Origin: Aspergillus flavus
Lineage: Eukaryota > Ascomycota > Eurotiomycetes > Eurotiales > Aspergillaceae
NCBI RefSeq assembly: GCF_009017415.1
Contig: NC_092406.1
Span: forward strand, 1,984,001-2,048,000
Reading direction: 5' to 3'
Length of the DNA: 64,000 bases
Positions 23,508 through 35,215 of the stretch are shown here, one piece after another. The first letter of the stretch is position 1. Every line of letters starts with the position of its first letter. The notes below the pieces were generated by a model. The model saw nothing but the letters and a program-made list of their open reading frames with translations, made no database searches and was not told the origin of the DNA. The position numbers and the translations under genes were made by a program.

Positions 23508-26500
23508 GGTGGCCCCTGTATTCCTGCAGTTATCTTGTGCGGTCAACGGAGGGTCTGTTCCAGGCGCTTGCTTGTTGGCCTGGTTTAGCCTCCAGCTAAC
23601 GCGCCAAATGGCTCCTGGCTGCTATGGTCGTGTCCTGATGTACCTGCTACTCGTTCTACTTTTTCTCAATTTTGGGCTGGGGTTTTGGCTTGGTACAAGC
23701 CGTCGGACGGAAAGGCGTCTTTGGATGTTTTCGAGTCGTGAATTTTGGTTTTCGAGTCTATTTCATTGTCCGCTTCTCTTTTTTCAACCGCGGGTTTTCA
23801 CTACGCATCTGCATTGAGCATTCAGGTTTGATTGATACCTTTCAGCATTACGGGGGTCGGAATTACAGGTTTGTTGTTCTTTGGACCATCGACCTCGTTC
23901 GTGGCGTGGCGTCTGTTATCGGATTCGTTGAGCAATTCTCAATCGTCTTTACTTCACTTCTTCTTTTCAAACCTCCAATATCTGGCTTTTGTTTCTTACT
24001 TTTCTTATTTTCTCTTCCCGATACCATATTATGAGCATGATATTTAACTTCTGGAATTGTATTTGCAGATAACAGAGCGTTCCCCACCCCTACGTTTATC
24101 TACCCTTTCCCGTTGTTTTCTGTTCCTTTGCCTTCTTAGTAGATAATTCACTCACGGATTGAGATACCTGTTCTAGCATGGGCTGAGGGCCGTTTGGGTA
24201 TGAAAGGGAATTGTCGCTTTGCTTCGGGACTTGGATAGTCATTGGTCAGGTGGCAGCATATATATGATATACTTTAATTGCATTATATCAGAGATTCTCT
24301 TTTTCTGTTTCTAAGCTTGGTGAAATCCAGTAGCGTGTGACCTGGCCAAGGCCAAGAGGATCACACCACCTACATGTATATTTTAAGTTCAATCTCTGAT
24401 TGATCCAGATATGCATATCTGGGAGTATCCGCCAGTAGACCTATCAGTATCTACTATCTACACAGGTGTACAAAATGATACATGTCAGATGAGCTGCGCC
24501 CTGCACTGCTGTTAGTTAGTTCGATAGTCCTTTGCTTTCTGGACGTCATCTTCATGTGGCCGATGAATTGTATGGCGAGAGAATTAAAAAGCTAAAAAAG
24601 GAAAAAGGGAATCGGCAGTGAGTAAGGTATCTATTCCTTGTCTGTGTAACTGCGCAAAGTTCAGGTGACAGACAAACAATTCAAAAGATAAACGAGAATG
24701 AGCCTATTGACTGCTTTGGAGCGGTTGATAGTACAGAATACGGTGATGTAATCGTCCCATTATTGTCGGAAAATCGTCTTCATGGGCGATAGTTCCAAGA
24801 TTGTCGGCTTGCTGAGCTATGTGTTCCATGTCAGGTGCCTTCTTCAGACTCTCTTTTTCTTGTACGACCTGGAGTCGATAAGCTGTTCAGGATTAGGTGA
24901 ATCTGCGATGTTGTTAATGTTGTCTTCCCGAATTGGGAATAAGGAGAATGATGCGGCTGATCAGGACAATGTTGGCATATGACGACACATGCGAGCAGGG
25001 GGAACAGAAATGAACGAAGTAGAGGTGATCTGCATGATAGTAGGAAGAAGAATAAAACAAGACCTAAGGAACGAAGCGAAAGATAACCTTAGTGACCTGA
25101 ATTTGACGGCCTAGCGAGTAAGGAGCTAAATGATGACACGAGGAGAGGCGATGTTCTCCCACAAGCGACTGAGGGCCAGATCAATGATGATGGAAGCATC
25201 AATCGAGGGGTCCAAAGACGGATGACGACACGGCGGCTTCTTGAGCGACTCAGAGCGAACGTTTCCCCAGGCTTTCACGTTAGGCATAAGCATGGATGGT
25301 CGGTCCACAGACCTTCAAGAGGACCTATTGTTGAATAGTCCGGTTCCAATCTTGTTGGGTTCTAGAAAGGCCAAAACGGGCCAAGGAAGGCGACCAAGAA
25401 ACCGAGATTGGGCCTCAAGCCCAATGGGCCAAAAAGCCGGTTGGCTGATGAGAAACCATTGAACGAGTTGTAATTTTAGTGGCGGTGAGCGAAGGGAAGC
25501 AAACGAGCGATAGGCGAAAACCCCACATTCGCTGCATCCCACGAACATCTTTGGAGGGTCGAGTTGGGTGATCATTGGAAACCACCGGGTACCGTATTGA
25601 GTTTTTAGTGAGCAAAACAATGTACCTTTTTTCTCCTCACTGGTTTAGACCCTAGCACAGAACGGTTGGTCGTTGGGCACAATCGACGCTACGGGAGAAG
25701 GCCCATAGTTCGACACGATTAGAGACCCTAACCCACGATGCATCGCCCACGATTAGACCAAGGCAAACCGTCAGCTTTGCTGCACGTACGGATGTCGAGC
25801 ATCTTGCATCAGCCTAGTGATGCAAGCCAGAGAGGGCTGGTGAGACTGTCTCGCTGTTTCTTGGTGGTTATGGCAAGACTTTCCTCGTTGATGATGTAGT
25901 CTCTGAACATCGGCTCCATGTGATCCAGTCTTGACGAACACAAATATGAAAGTAGGCAATTATAAATTTTTTTTCCATTTTCCGTCTAAGAAGGAAAAAG
26001 CGAAAGAGAAAGAAGGCACAAAGAGCGGAGATCATGGGAGAGAAAATGGGGAAGAGGAATCTCAAGCAAATTGACCCAATCAACGGCTTATTGAGGGTAC
26101 GTTGGGTCGCTGTGTCACACTGCCATCCGGTCGGGCTGCTCTGGAGGTCGAAAGCTCTGTCTGTTCCTGCTTCATTCCACTTGCGTAAGTTCTGGATCTT
26201 CATTGTGCTCGGACAGATTGGCAACGGGTCGAGGACAGCGGCCTAACTGGTAAGGCAACAACGGCAGAGCCATGACGAGACTTGCATTAGAGCCACGGGA
26301 AATCGGAGGCCAGTAAGACCGTCGGACGACCTGATGGATGTCACCATAAAAGAAGTATGACTGGTGCTTTCTTCTGCCGGATTTCACCAGGTTATGGAGG
26401 AATAAGTGCCAAGCCGTTCGGATTAGTCTGTCAGCATGGTCGTTTGTGAGATGATCTTCATCCTTTTTTTTTTTTCCCTTTTAACTTTCTTCTTTTTTTT

Positions 26501-28612
26501 TTCTTTTAATACCGTCCACTCCCGGGGCACAGAAGGCCACACCTCTTGGAAAATAAATTAATAAAAGCGTCAAGTTGCCCCGTTCTCTTAAGATCCTGGG
26601 CCTGATATTTCCCAAAGCTCCATTAGCTCAGCTCAGTTATTTCTTCCCTGTCACCTTGCTGGTGTGTTGTGCTCAATCTAGTTCACGGTCCACTCCGGCC
26701 CGTTTGTTCTGGAGCTTCCCACGTTTGGCGGCGTTTAGTGCGCTTGTCGCCGTTTAGCTGCCGATTTGCTTTATTGCTTCAGAGATTTTCGCAGGGGCGA
26801 TAAAGGCCACGGGCAGACCGTTCTCAGTGATGGTTTCAGTTCTGTCCCCGGGCCCTCATTGCTTCTCGTCGTATGTTCAGCGGCACGAGTAGAAAATCAT
26901 GTTCGTCACACCGTCCTCAATGCCTTTTAGGTATCATTCCATGTCGTACCATGCCACTTCGGTAATCTTAAGTTCCTGAGTTGAAGCCATCGCGGCTTTC
27001 CGAAATACGTGATCGATCTCGAGTGAACTCCCTGCTTCCGTTTCTGTTTCTTCTTTTTTCCTTTTCGTTTTTTCTTCGTGAGCACACAATGATGTCTAAT
27101 GCCATGATGATAACTCGATGGCAATCCGTAACCAAATTCCTGTGGCTTCATTAGTGTCTGCTTTCTCCGGGCAGGTTCCTGTCACTGGCAAATTTTCAGG
27201 GGTGTTCCCAAGGCCACTTCGTTAAAAAAGAAAAACAAAAAACAAAAAAAAAAAAAGAAAGAAAGAAAGAAAAAGAAAAAAAATGTCACGCACACACGCA
27301 ATCGGAACGAACGAATGCCGCGAATCTCACCTTTGGCCCCTTACTATCCCGACCTCACATGCTCAACCGTTTGGTACCAAATAGGATACCACTGGAACCT
27401 GTCACGATAAGGACTTCGACAATCACCATGCAAACGAAAACTAGCAGCAAAAAAAGTTGCTAAGTATCGAAAGGAGTCACTGTTGGCCGACAACGGCTAT
27501 AGGGTAAGTCGCAACTAGTTAACTCCGTAGCCATGCACCTTTTTTTTTTTTTCACAATCTCCCTGCTTTTGAATAAAGCCCTGGGTCTCAGCATCCATGT
27601 TGCCCAGCCACCCAGCCTCCTAATATTAGTGACACCCGGTATGGTCGATCACAGTGAAAAAAAGAGTAGGGGAGTAAGACTCAGGAAAACCACTCGGAGT
27701 TGGGAGTTTCACAAAGAAGGATTTGAGATGGGTAAAAAACGATTTCCCAGAGGGAATGTGAGAAGAGAAAAATTATCACTGCAGAAAAAGAAAAAGAATG
27801 GGTAGTGTGAAAGACAGCACGCAAGTAATTCCGCTCACCCGCCAAGGTAGACTAGTCGTGATATCGCAACACAATCCCGCCCAGCTCCTCCCTTTTTGTA
27901 TATTATAACTGTCCCTCATCTTCCAATTGACATCGGAGAATGGAAACTGGTCCCAAAAATTGACTAAATGCCCAAATATCGCCACGGGAGCCGCCACGGG
28001 AGCGCGGAAGAGAGTCCGAGTGGAGAGGGACTTGCGAGGGCTGGACCAGTCTCCGGCCATCTATATTGCTTCCTTAAGTTTTGGTCTTCCCACCAGAGCG
28101 GGGTCAATTCGGGAGCAGGAGCGAATGGGCTGTCAGAAATCGAGAGATGAGCGGAATTGGGGGGTTCGGATTGGAGAGAACTGGGGGGGTCTTAGGAGAG
28201 TGAGGCCTGATGGGAGGGAAAAAAGGCTTCCGGGATGGTCCAATGCCCAATGAATGACTCGTACCCCCTCGCCCTAGACAGGTCATGGCCCTCATGAAAG
28301 ACTTCTCCGCCGGATGGAAGACTCTCCGGCGAGGGATATATAAAGCCTCATCTTTTCAGTCACCTTTCTTTCCTCTCCTTCTTCCTTTCTTAACTTTCCC
28401 AGCCCTGCTCTTCTTATTACCTCCTCGTCTTGACAAGATTGTTCCACTTTGATCCTACACCATTCGGTGGAAGTCAAACATATTTTATACTCACATACTT
28501 CCTTTGAGTGAGGAGCTTGCCTCTTCTGCCTACCTTACAGCCTGGTCCATCAACCATTGTCGTCTTGCATATCCTACCGACTTCGACTCTTCGAGCAATA
28601 CATCTTATCACA
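23508..28612. other. 5.1 kb gene-free stretch
   Basis: Only short, overlapping frames occur here and none is supported. The first several hundred bases are T-rich and are probably the 3' untranslated region of the upstream kinase. Homopolymer or purine/pyrimidine tracts are at about 26463-26512 (T-rich), 27229-27283 (A-rich with GAAA repeats) and 27541-27552 (T). The right end (28300-28612) is the kxd1 promoter and leader. No RNA gene or transposon was recognised. Confidence 0.5.
28305..28345 (+). promoter_or_regulatory. TATA-like box and CGCCGG/CCGGCG inverted repeat before kxd1
   Basis: TATATAAAG at 28337-28345 lies about 270 bases before the kxd1 ATG. Immediately upstream, CGCCGG (28308-28313) and CCGGCG (28326-28331) form an inverted repeat with a 12-base spacer. 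This arrangement could bind a dimeric Zn2Cys6 factor, which recognise CGG/CCG half-sites. The leader from here to the ATG is pyrimidine-rich and has no ATG triplet. Function is inferred. Confidence 0.35.
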
Positions 28613-29483
28613 ATGGCGACTCAACACTATCAAGCTCCCCCCCTTCCTATCAATGTTCCCTCCAAGGCGCCGGCACCTGTCAATCTGTATCCTATCAGCC
28701 GTGTTTCAGGATCCCCACCAGATGTATCTGATACCAGCACGACGGCGGGTAGTCGCACATCCGCCGGCTTCAGCTACGGGTCTGGGAGCATCAGCGGCGA
28801 TTACGAGTCGAGTTCTGCATCGTACTCTGGAGTCGATGTTGTCGATGTCTTGAGTGACCGCATGCAGAACGTGTTTGACCCCACGCCATTGGATAAAGGG
28901 CTGGCAAGACAGGCACAGGCGTGAGTAGCTACCGATAGCCTAACGAACGGAGGCCGCTCGTGACTCTGTTTGTTAAGCAGGGTCAATGCTTCCAGAGATT
29001 GGAGAGTAGAGTAGGTGTGCTAATGGGTAATGAAACCAGTTCCGGACAGCTGAATGCCAAACAACGTGAACTCCTTGAATTGCAAGCTCTCGCCCAGCGA
29101 CGACTGCAAGGTGTACGTGCCAACTTCTCTGACGGCATCAAAGTAGCCCGGGAGACTAAGAGGGACCTGGAATGGACACAAAAACGAGTGAGGTGAGTTC
29201 TAACGCCTTTTCCACATCATTGAGCCCATGTATCCTGCTTTGATGAGACTCCGCTCCGCCGAGTGGAGGTCCGCTCTCCGCTGGTGGTTTTGTTCTTGGC
29301 AACACTGGCGCCTGACTAGCAGTGGCGCGAGATGTTGCGAGGCTGAATGTACGTTGCTGAGTTTGTTTGCGAAATACTGATGTGGCTTTCAAACTTAGTG
29401 CGTTGAAGGCAAAAGCTGAGGCTGTGCATCCCGACGAATACCGACGGGCGACGAAGAAGTATACTTATGACGACGATTACTGA
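28613..29483 (+). CDS. kxd1: BLOC-1 subunit KXD1-like protein
   Basis: Three exons: 28613-28920, 29040-29192 and 29399-29483, giving 181 residues. The start ATG sits in a good context (cacaATGGCG) and the leader lacks earlier ATGs. The first ~75 residues are Pro/Ser/Gly-rich and disordered. From about 80 onward comes the KxDL domain: DRMQNVFDP, LARQAQASGQLNAKQRELLE and then a coiled-coil run with ETKRDLEWTQKRV, ending YTYDDDY. KxDL proteins associate with the BLOC-1 complex and function in endosomal/lysosomal (vacuolar) organelle trafficking. Length and domain position fit fungal Kxd1. Intron 1 has an earlier possible AG at 28980, but using it would stop the frame, so 29039 is preferred. Confidence 0.85.
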
Positions 29484-31348
29484 ACTTGTTGCAGGGGACA
29501 GTCGGTCATGTCCACCTTTTGTTTACTTTCTTCTTCGTTCTTGGCTATTGGGGGGATAATTTGTTTTAATGCGGTAACGACTTTCCGCGAAAATTGCTTC
29601 CAGAACTTGGGTCAGGTTTGTTTGCTTATTTCGTCATCGAGCTGTTTGGGAACCGTGAGCTTTATGGGATGGTATATATGGGGTCTTTCTCGCTTTCACA
29701 ATGTTGTATATTTGGCGTTGTTTAACCGGTAGTGATATATTTGATGGAATGCACTCGGTGTTTTTCTTGAAATTTGAGTCGCTGTCGTTAACTTCACGGA
29801 GGAAATTAGGGAGCCCGCTCCCTCCTCCGATTCACGTGCGCCTAGGATACCAAACTCATGAAGATGGTCACATCACAAGATCACCCCCAACCCCGGTCAT
29901 GTGAGTCCACTTGTGCGGGCGCCTGTAGGGGACTGTGGCACGGCCCCCTGGCACATTGCTGGTTGCATACCAGGGGTGGGAATACGTGCTCGCAAGGCAG
30001 CGGCGGCTCATATGAATGACAGGCTGAGATTGCAGAAATCCCATGACGAATTACTAACCTCACATCCTTCCCTAGATGGTGTCTCGGTTGCGCTGTTGGT
30101 CGTCGGCAGACTGCCTACCTCCCACTGTTCCGCCGACCCACTCCGCCAGCGGACATCTTGTCCGCCTTCGTCCGCTCCACCCTCCGGTTTAGTTCGGTTT
30201 CTCTTGCCGCTTTTGCGGGTCTGCGTGCAGCTCGAAGGAGCCAATGCCAGCGCTGGGTCTAGTACATTTTAGGGCCTTTGGGCAGCGAACCCCTGCGCCA
30301 CACGTGGAATGTGTCCCCTGGGGGTTGGGCCGTTAATTTAAGCTCTTCTGGATGCATAGATGTAACATGATCGTGCTGTAGCTTATCTGCACCCCTGCTG
30401 TAAGAGGTATAGTTGGAGACACCGCGGTAATCAGCGGGTAGTAGTTAGTTGTATACAACAAGTAGTTCGCAGGGGTTCAAACTTCGTGTTCCGTACTAAC
30501 TCGAAGAGGGTAACACCTTCCCTATGTAAGTGAAAGTATCTCAATTGAGGAGGGTACGTTGTAGTCACGGCTGGCTGTTGTGTGGGTGTGTGGGTGTGTT
30601 AAGAAAAAACCATGCAGGTAGGATGTTCTGAACAAGAAGAGAAATAGGGTTCATACCTTAGCCGTCAGGCTCCAATCAAATCAGCGTATCCAAAGATTGA
30701 TTAAAGAATATCGTGCGTACCCCTGACGACGCACCCCGGGCAATCAGAACACGGATATTGTTCACGATAACAGAATAAAAGGATGAAAAGGAAGAGAAGA
30801 AGATGGATACAGAGAGGGGTCATTCCATAAGGACCTCTTACTTTGCTTTTATTTCACTAGTGTGAGCAGTAATTCGCGATCTTGCATCAACAGTGTTTCA
30901 GAATGGGGCAAAGGCTAGGTTCCCAGGTTTGGATGTCAGGAGAAAGTCCACCACAGCTAGTCCCCCTCAAAAAATCATAAGCGAAGTAAAATCTTAGGCT
31001 GGCAAATTCTTTGGCATTGCCGGAGAATTTCAAGGTTTTATCGTAAGTATGTAGAAACAAGTGCAGGCACTGTGTCGCATTAAAATGCGTGCCCTATCTG
31101 CCCAACCACGCGTCCTCTACTACTGATGATCAGTAATCTCCACAAGGAGGGTGTACGTTCCATTCTCAGGTAGCGGCATCTGTTGCAAGAACCACGCAGT
31201 TCAATCCTTGTATAAGTTACTCCTCAATATGATATTCCCTCCAGCAACGATGAAACGAGAGTAACTCGAGTGGCCCCAAACTAAGCAGGCACAGACACGA
31301 TTGCGTTATAGAACCTGAGTCTGATGCCTCAATTAGCTTTGAATCTAC
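29484..31348. other. Intergenic, nothing recognised
   Basis: About 1.9 kb between kxd1 and the small leftward gene. It holds short frames only and no repeats of note. There is a GTGTGG-type run at about 30580-30598. Confidence 0.5.
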
Positions 31349-31759
31349 TCAAGTCTTGCGATGTGCAACAAGTAAAGGAGCAACAGGGACGCGTGGCTGC
31401 AAGAGAAGGACTGACCAAAAGCGCGTAGTGAATTCCATCTTCACAGATGGGAGATCCTTCCAGGGATCCTCAATGAAGCAAGGCTGAAAGTATATAACAC
31501 ACATTGACTCCGAATCTTCAATGCCATTTGACAATTCAGTTAGGTCGTGGTCGGAGAGATGAGTTCCGTTCGGCGCTGTATACCCTCCTTGGTTAACAAG
31601 TTCCGAGCTCGGGGCCTGATGCTCCGTTAAGACGGGGGCGTCAAGCTCCACGTTGCGATACTTGTTTCGGTTTCCGGGCGCCCAATCTTCCAGGAGACTG
31701 TGTTCCTGCTGGGAGAACTGTTTCTTAAGGATGCGCTTTGGCGTGTAACGGGAAGGCAT
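31349..31759 (-). CDS. Small uncharacterised protein
   Basis: The open frame begins with a true ATG (MPSRYTPKRILKKQFSQQ) and encodes 136 residues. It is basic at the N-terminus, then acidic/polar (SLLEDWAPGNRNKYRN, DLTELSNGIEDSES), followed by CFIEDPWKDLPS. The segment giving the text after DLPS lies in a candidate 48-nt intron that starts GTGAAG and ends TTGCAG. Removing it keeps the frame and yields 120 residues ending LLVAHRKT. There is no signal peptide or membrane span. I do not recognise the family; EDPW may be a short linear motif. It sits about 350 bases downstream of sec18 on the same strand with its own ATG. Confidence 0.55.
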   Translation of the reverse strand: MPSRYTPKRILKKQFSQQEHSLLEDWAPGNRNKYRNVELDAPVLTEHQAPSSELVNQGGYTAPNGTHLSDHDLTELSNGIEDSESMCVIYFQPCFIEDPWKDLPSVKMEFTTRFWSVLLLQPRVPVAPLLVAHRKT

Positions 31760-32109
31760 GGCGACGGTTTCGGTTACCTTAAGCCTTGTCTTGTCAGAGC
31801 TATAGTCTTGTCTTGTGTGGCAAGATGATGTTGACTTTAGACGGGTTTACGGTAAAAGAGAGGAATGTGTGGCTCGTTCGTTTGTTTGGGTGATGTTTGA
31901 GCTCCAGCTGATGGCGAGTGAATGTATGGAACACCATTACGCGGGAACACAGTAAGACTAACATTATATTAAGGTACTTCGTTTCCTTGCCAATCTCGCC
32001 AGGTACTAATACCATTCTACTACTTATGCAGGCAGATACTTGGGTATCCAACAACTAAAAGGATCTCCACTTTATCTGGAAATAAGCCATGTGAGAGAAA
32101 GAGAGGGCC
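31760..32109. other. Short intergenic gap between sec18 and the small leftward gene
   Basis: 350 bases holding the sec18 3' end and the promoter of the downstream gene. No distinct element was seen. Confidence 0.5.
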
Positions 32110-34756
32110 CTAGTCGAAACTCCTCTCTTCTTCGATGGCCCTATCAATAACACGCACGAACCGTTCAACCTTGTCAGCATCCTGCCTGGCTGTCTCAATG
32201 CCCAACAGCACTTTTTTGACACCGACACCGATGACTTTTTCTTGAGGGGCCTTATCAGCCTGGTCGATACCCCCAATTGCTCCTAACACCTGGGCAATTT
32301 CCTGGTCATTAAACGTCTCCGACTGTTTCATGATGTACTCTAACTCGGCACACGTCATGACATTCGGGACCATGATATCAGAATTGAATGAGTTGTACAC
32401 ATCCAGCTGCTTCAGGACAGCTCTCTGGGTTGTAGTTGCTAGAACCAGCAATCGCCGCTCCTTGGTCGGCTGCTTTCTCAAAAAGACCATTAATGTCTGC
32501 AAAACAGTATTGCTAAACCGAGGTCCGATTGGGACCCAATCAATGATTCTTTCGATGTTATCGACGACGACCACACTGGTACGACTCTTGTAGGCGTCAT
32601 CGAATATCTTGCTGATATATTGAACCTTGGCCATTTCGCTAAAGCCGACCATATCTTCAGGGCTGATCAGCTTGATGAAGGGGAAACCAGAGTCAATGGC
32701 AATCCGGGCTGCGAGCGCAGTCTTTCCTGATGCAGTTGGACCATGCAACAAGACGGAGAACAAAGGCGTCGATTCCCCAACTTGCTTCACAAAGAGCTGA
32801 CCCTCTCTTAAGATTTCGTTAATCTGATCGGAGTAATGGATAATGCCGTACTGAATACGGCTCGAAAGTTCCTCCTCTGATACACCAAACGCAGGTTTAA
32901 CTTCGTCAAGAGCATTGTGGAAGTCACCTCGGTTGACTTTCATGTTAACCACGTCATCGCTAATACCGGCCATTGTTCCAACCTTGACATGGCGGGAAAA
33001 GGCGAATGAAGATGCGGATTTGACAAGACCTGCAATCTCGGCACCCGAAAAGTTCTTGGTCATCAGTGCTAGCTCGGATAGATTCACATCCACATCCATC
33101 ACGTTGTTGTCCCTCATCTTCTGGGTATGAATCTTGAGAATCTGAGCTCGGCCCTTCTCATCAGGGAGTGAGATTTCCATATGGACCTCAAGACGACCAG
33201 GTCGCAATAGCGCATCATCGATCATATCCTTCCTGTTGGTCATACCAATAAGGAGGATGTTGTTGAGTTGGTCGACACCATCGAGCTTTGATAGCAGTTG
33301 GTTCACCACACTATCACCTACGCCCGTGCCACCGCCTGCTCCGCTGCCACGCTGCTTACACACAGCATCCAGCTCATCGAAAATGATGATGTGAAGCCCA
33401 CTTTCCTCGCCTTTCTCTTTGTACTCAGCTTCTGCATCTGCAAAAAGCTTTCGAATGTTTTCCTCTGACTGGCCAACGTATTTATTCAGCACTTCAGGAC
33501 CGTTGATGATCTTTGGTTCCCTTGCGTTTAACATCTTGCCAATTTGCCGGGCAATCAACGTTTTACCAGTTCCTGGAGGGCCATAAAGCAGCATACCCTT
33601 TACATGCTGGATACCAAGCTTCTCAACTAAGCCTGGGGGGAAAATGCGAGACGCAAATGCACGACGAAAGATTGTGCTAAACTCTGCATCAAGACCTCCA
33701 ATACCCATGTTCTCGAATTTGAAGTCGGGCTGGATAATAGAGTTCGCCGCTGGCCGACGGTTCGACGCTTTCAAATTGATTCCAGTGCGAGCATCCTTGA
33801 AAAAATTGATCTGAGAATGCCTCGTGAGTATTCCCCTGGCGCTGGGATCGGTCTCCACTTGACCGCTGGAGAGATCAGCTTTCTCGGAACTCAAATCGAC
33901 ACGTTGGACGGTTTTAACCGTTAGTATAAGAGGAATGCTTCTATGGTCCATCAAAATCTTCTGACCCGGGGCAAATATTTGGTTTTCAAAATTCTGTCCT
34001 AGTTAGCCTACCGCAATTTAGTTCGAAATTACTGAGGAGCTACCTTGACCACAACACTACCCAACTCGTCTTGGTCATAAGGAGTTTCGACCCTCTTCTT
34101 GCCGGCGAAACCTATTTCAATGTCCGTGGAACCGATATAAGCCTGCCCGCCTTGACTGAACGGATCGTAAATCTGTACGTTGACAGAGTCTGTGAATGCA
34201 ACTCCAGCCCACGTCCGCTGAGGGTCCGACATGCTGATGTGACCCGGCGGGAAGCCATCATATGGGCGCGCGGAAAATACATAAAGATCGTTTACAAGAA
34301 GGAAAAGGTCGAGTCCATCGCGGGTGGGCGGGAAATCCTGCGGCGAAACTGCAACTCTAGACCACGTCAACCACCCGTCCCTCGAAAGCTTTGGAGCTGA
34401 ACTTACAAGTTACCAAAGGTGTAATTGTTATCGGGGCTCTTCGCGGGGCGCAAGGTCCAGGTTCTCCCTGAGCTTCCCCCAACGGGGGCTCTCGGGGGCA
34501 TTTGTGGCGGTTGACTAGGCCTTCCCACCGGTGCTCCATATCCCCTTGATATATTATAAACGTCAGTCATTACAGTGTCATAGTCGGGCGGATGAGGGCG
34601 GTATTCATACCCTACACCACCCGTAGGCGCAGGGTTAGTGTTGTATTCTCTTCGTGGATATGGAGGAGGTCCCTGGCCCGGGCTGGGGCTTGAATGACCG
34701 TCTTCGCGAGAGGGCCGGGAGCCGAAAGGCATAGAAAAGTTATTGCGGTTGAACAT
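32110..34756 (-). CDS. sec18: Vesicular fusion ATPase Sec18 (NSF)
   Basis: Three exons: 34756-34407, 34356-34044 and 33993-32110, giving 848 residues. A Pro/Gly-rich N-terminal extension precedes the NSF N domain (from about residue 116: FPPTRDGLDLFLLVND, then HISMSDPQRTWAG). Two AAA+ modules follow. D1 has Walker A GPPGTGKT (about 358), Walker B IIIFDELDA and a second-region-of-homology Arg segment (MTNRKDMIDDALLRPGRLE). D2 has GPTASGKT (about 638) and VVVVDNIE. NSF/Sec18 works as a hexamer with alpha-SNAP/Sec17 to take apart SNARE complexes after membrane fusion, so it serves the whole secretory and endocytic pathway. D2 lacks the acidic Glu after the Walker B Asp (DN), as is usual for NSF, whose D2 is mainly structural. 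It shares a 459-base promoter region with the gene at 35216. Confidence 0.95.
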
Positions 34757-35215
34757 CTTGCTTCATATGATCGTGAATAGACTAGTGAAAGAGCGAAGCA
34801 CGTATAACGAGATGTGATGACCGTCAGATAGTGAGATATTATGAAGTGAAGCTCTTATAAGCACACAGGTTAACGCTGCCGGCAGCTTTCACGTCAAAGG
34901 GAGACAAAGATACTAATCTGACCACCAGAGTATGTAGGTCTTAGGTCGCGAGTACTTCAATTAAGATAATTAGGGGAGATAATAGTGGGATGAAGAGAAG
35001 TGGCGGCGGGACAAAGCATGGGGACAGGCTGGACTCTATCATAGAGGCTGAGCTCCGTACCTCCTTGGTTCTCATTGGCTCTATCGGCCCGCCAACCTCC
35101 GTTTCTGCCGATGGTTCCTCTCCGCCTTCCTTATCGCTGTTTCTGCGATCAACAACGGCTTCTCACATGCTACGGAAGTTCAATAACGAGTAGTATTCTA
35201 TTAATTTCACTCGAG
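34757..35215. promoter_or_regulatory. Divergent promoter between sec18 and the LENG1-like gene
   Basis: 459 bases separate the two start codons, which face away from each other. The interval must carry both promoters. A partial CTCCGTAC element lies at 35053-35060. There are no clear TATA boxes. Confidence 0.5.

Noticed and set aside
30440..30520. A possible tRNA T-arm (GGTTCAAAC)
   Set aside because: The flanking bases do not pair to form a T-stem, and no acceptor, D or anticodon arm can be drawn.
35075..35215. An upstream start for the LENG1-like gene
   Set aside because: It would add about 60 unrelated residues and read through the 48-nt intron, disrupting the conserved KKSW start of the Cir_N domain.
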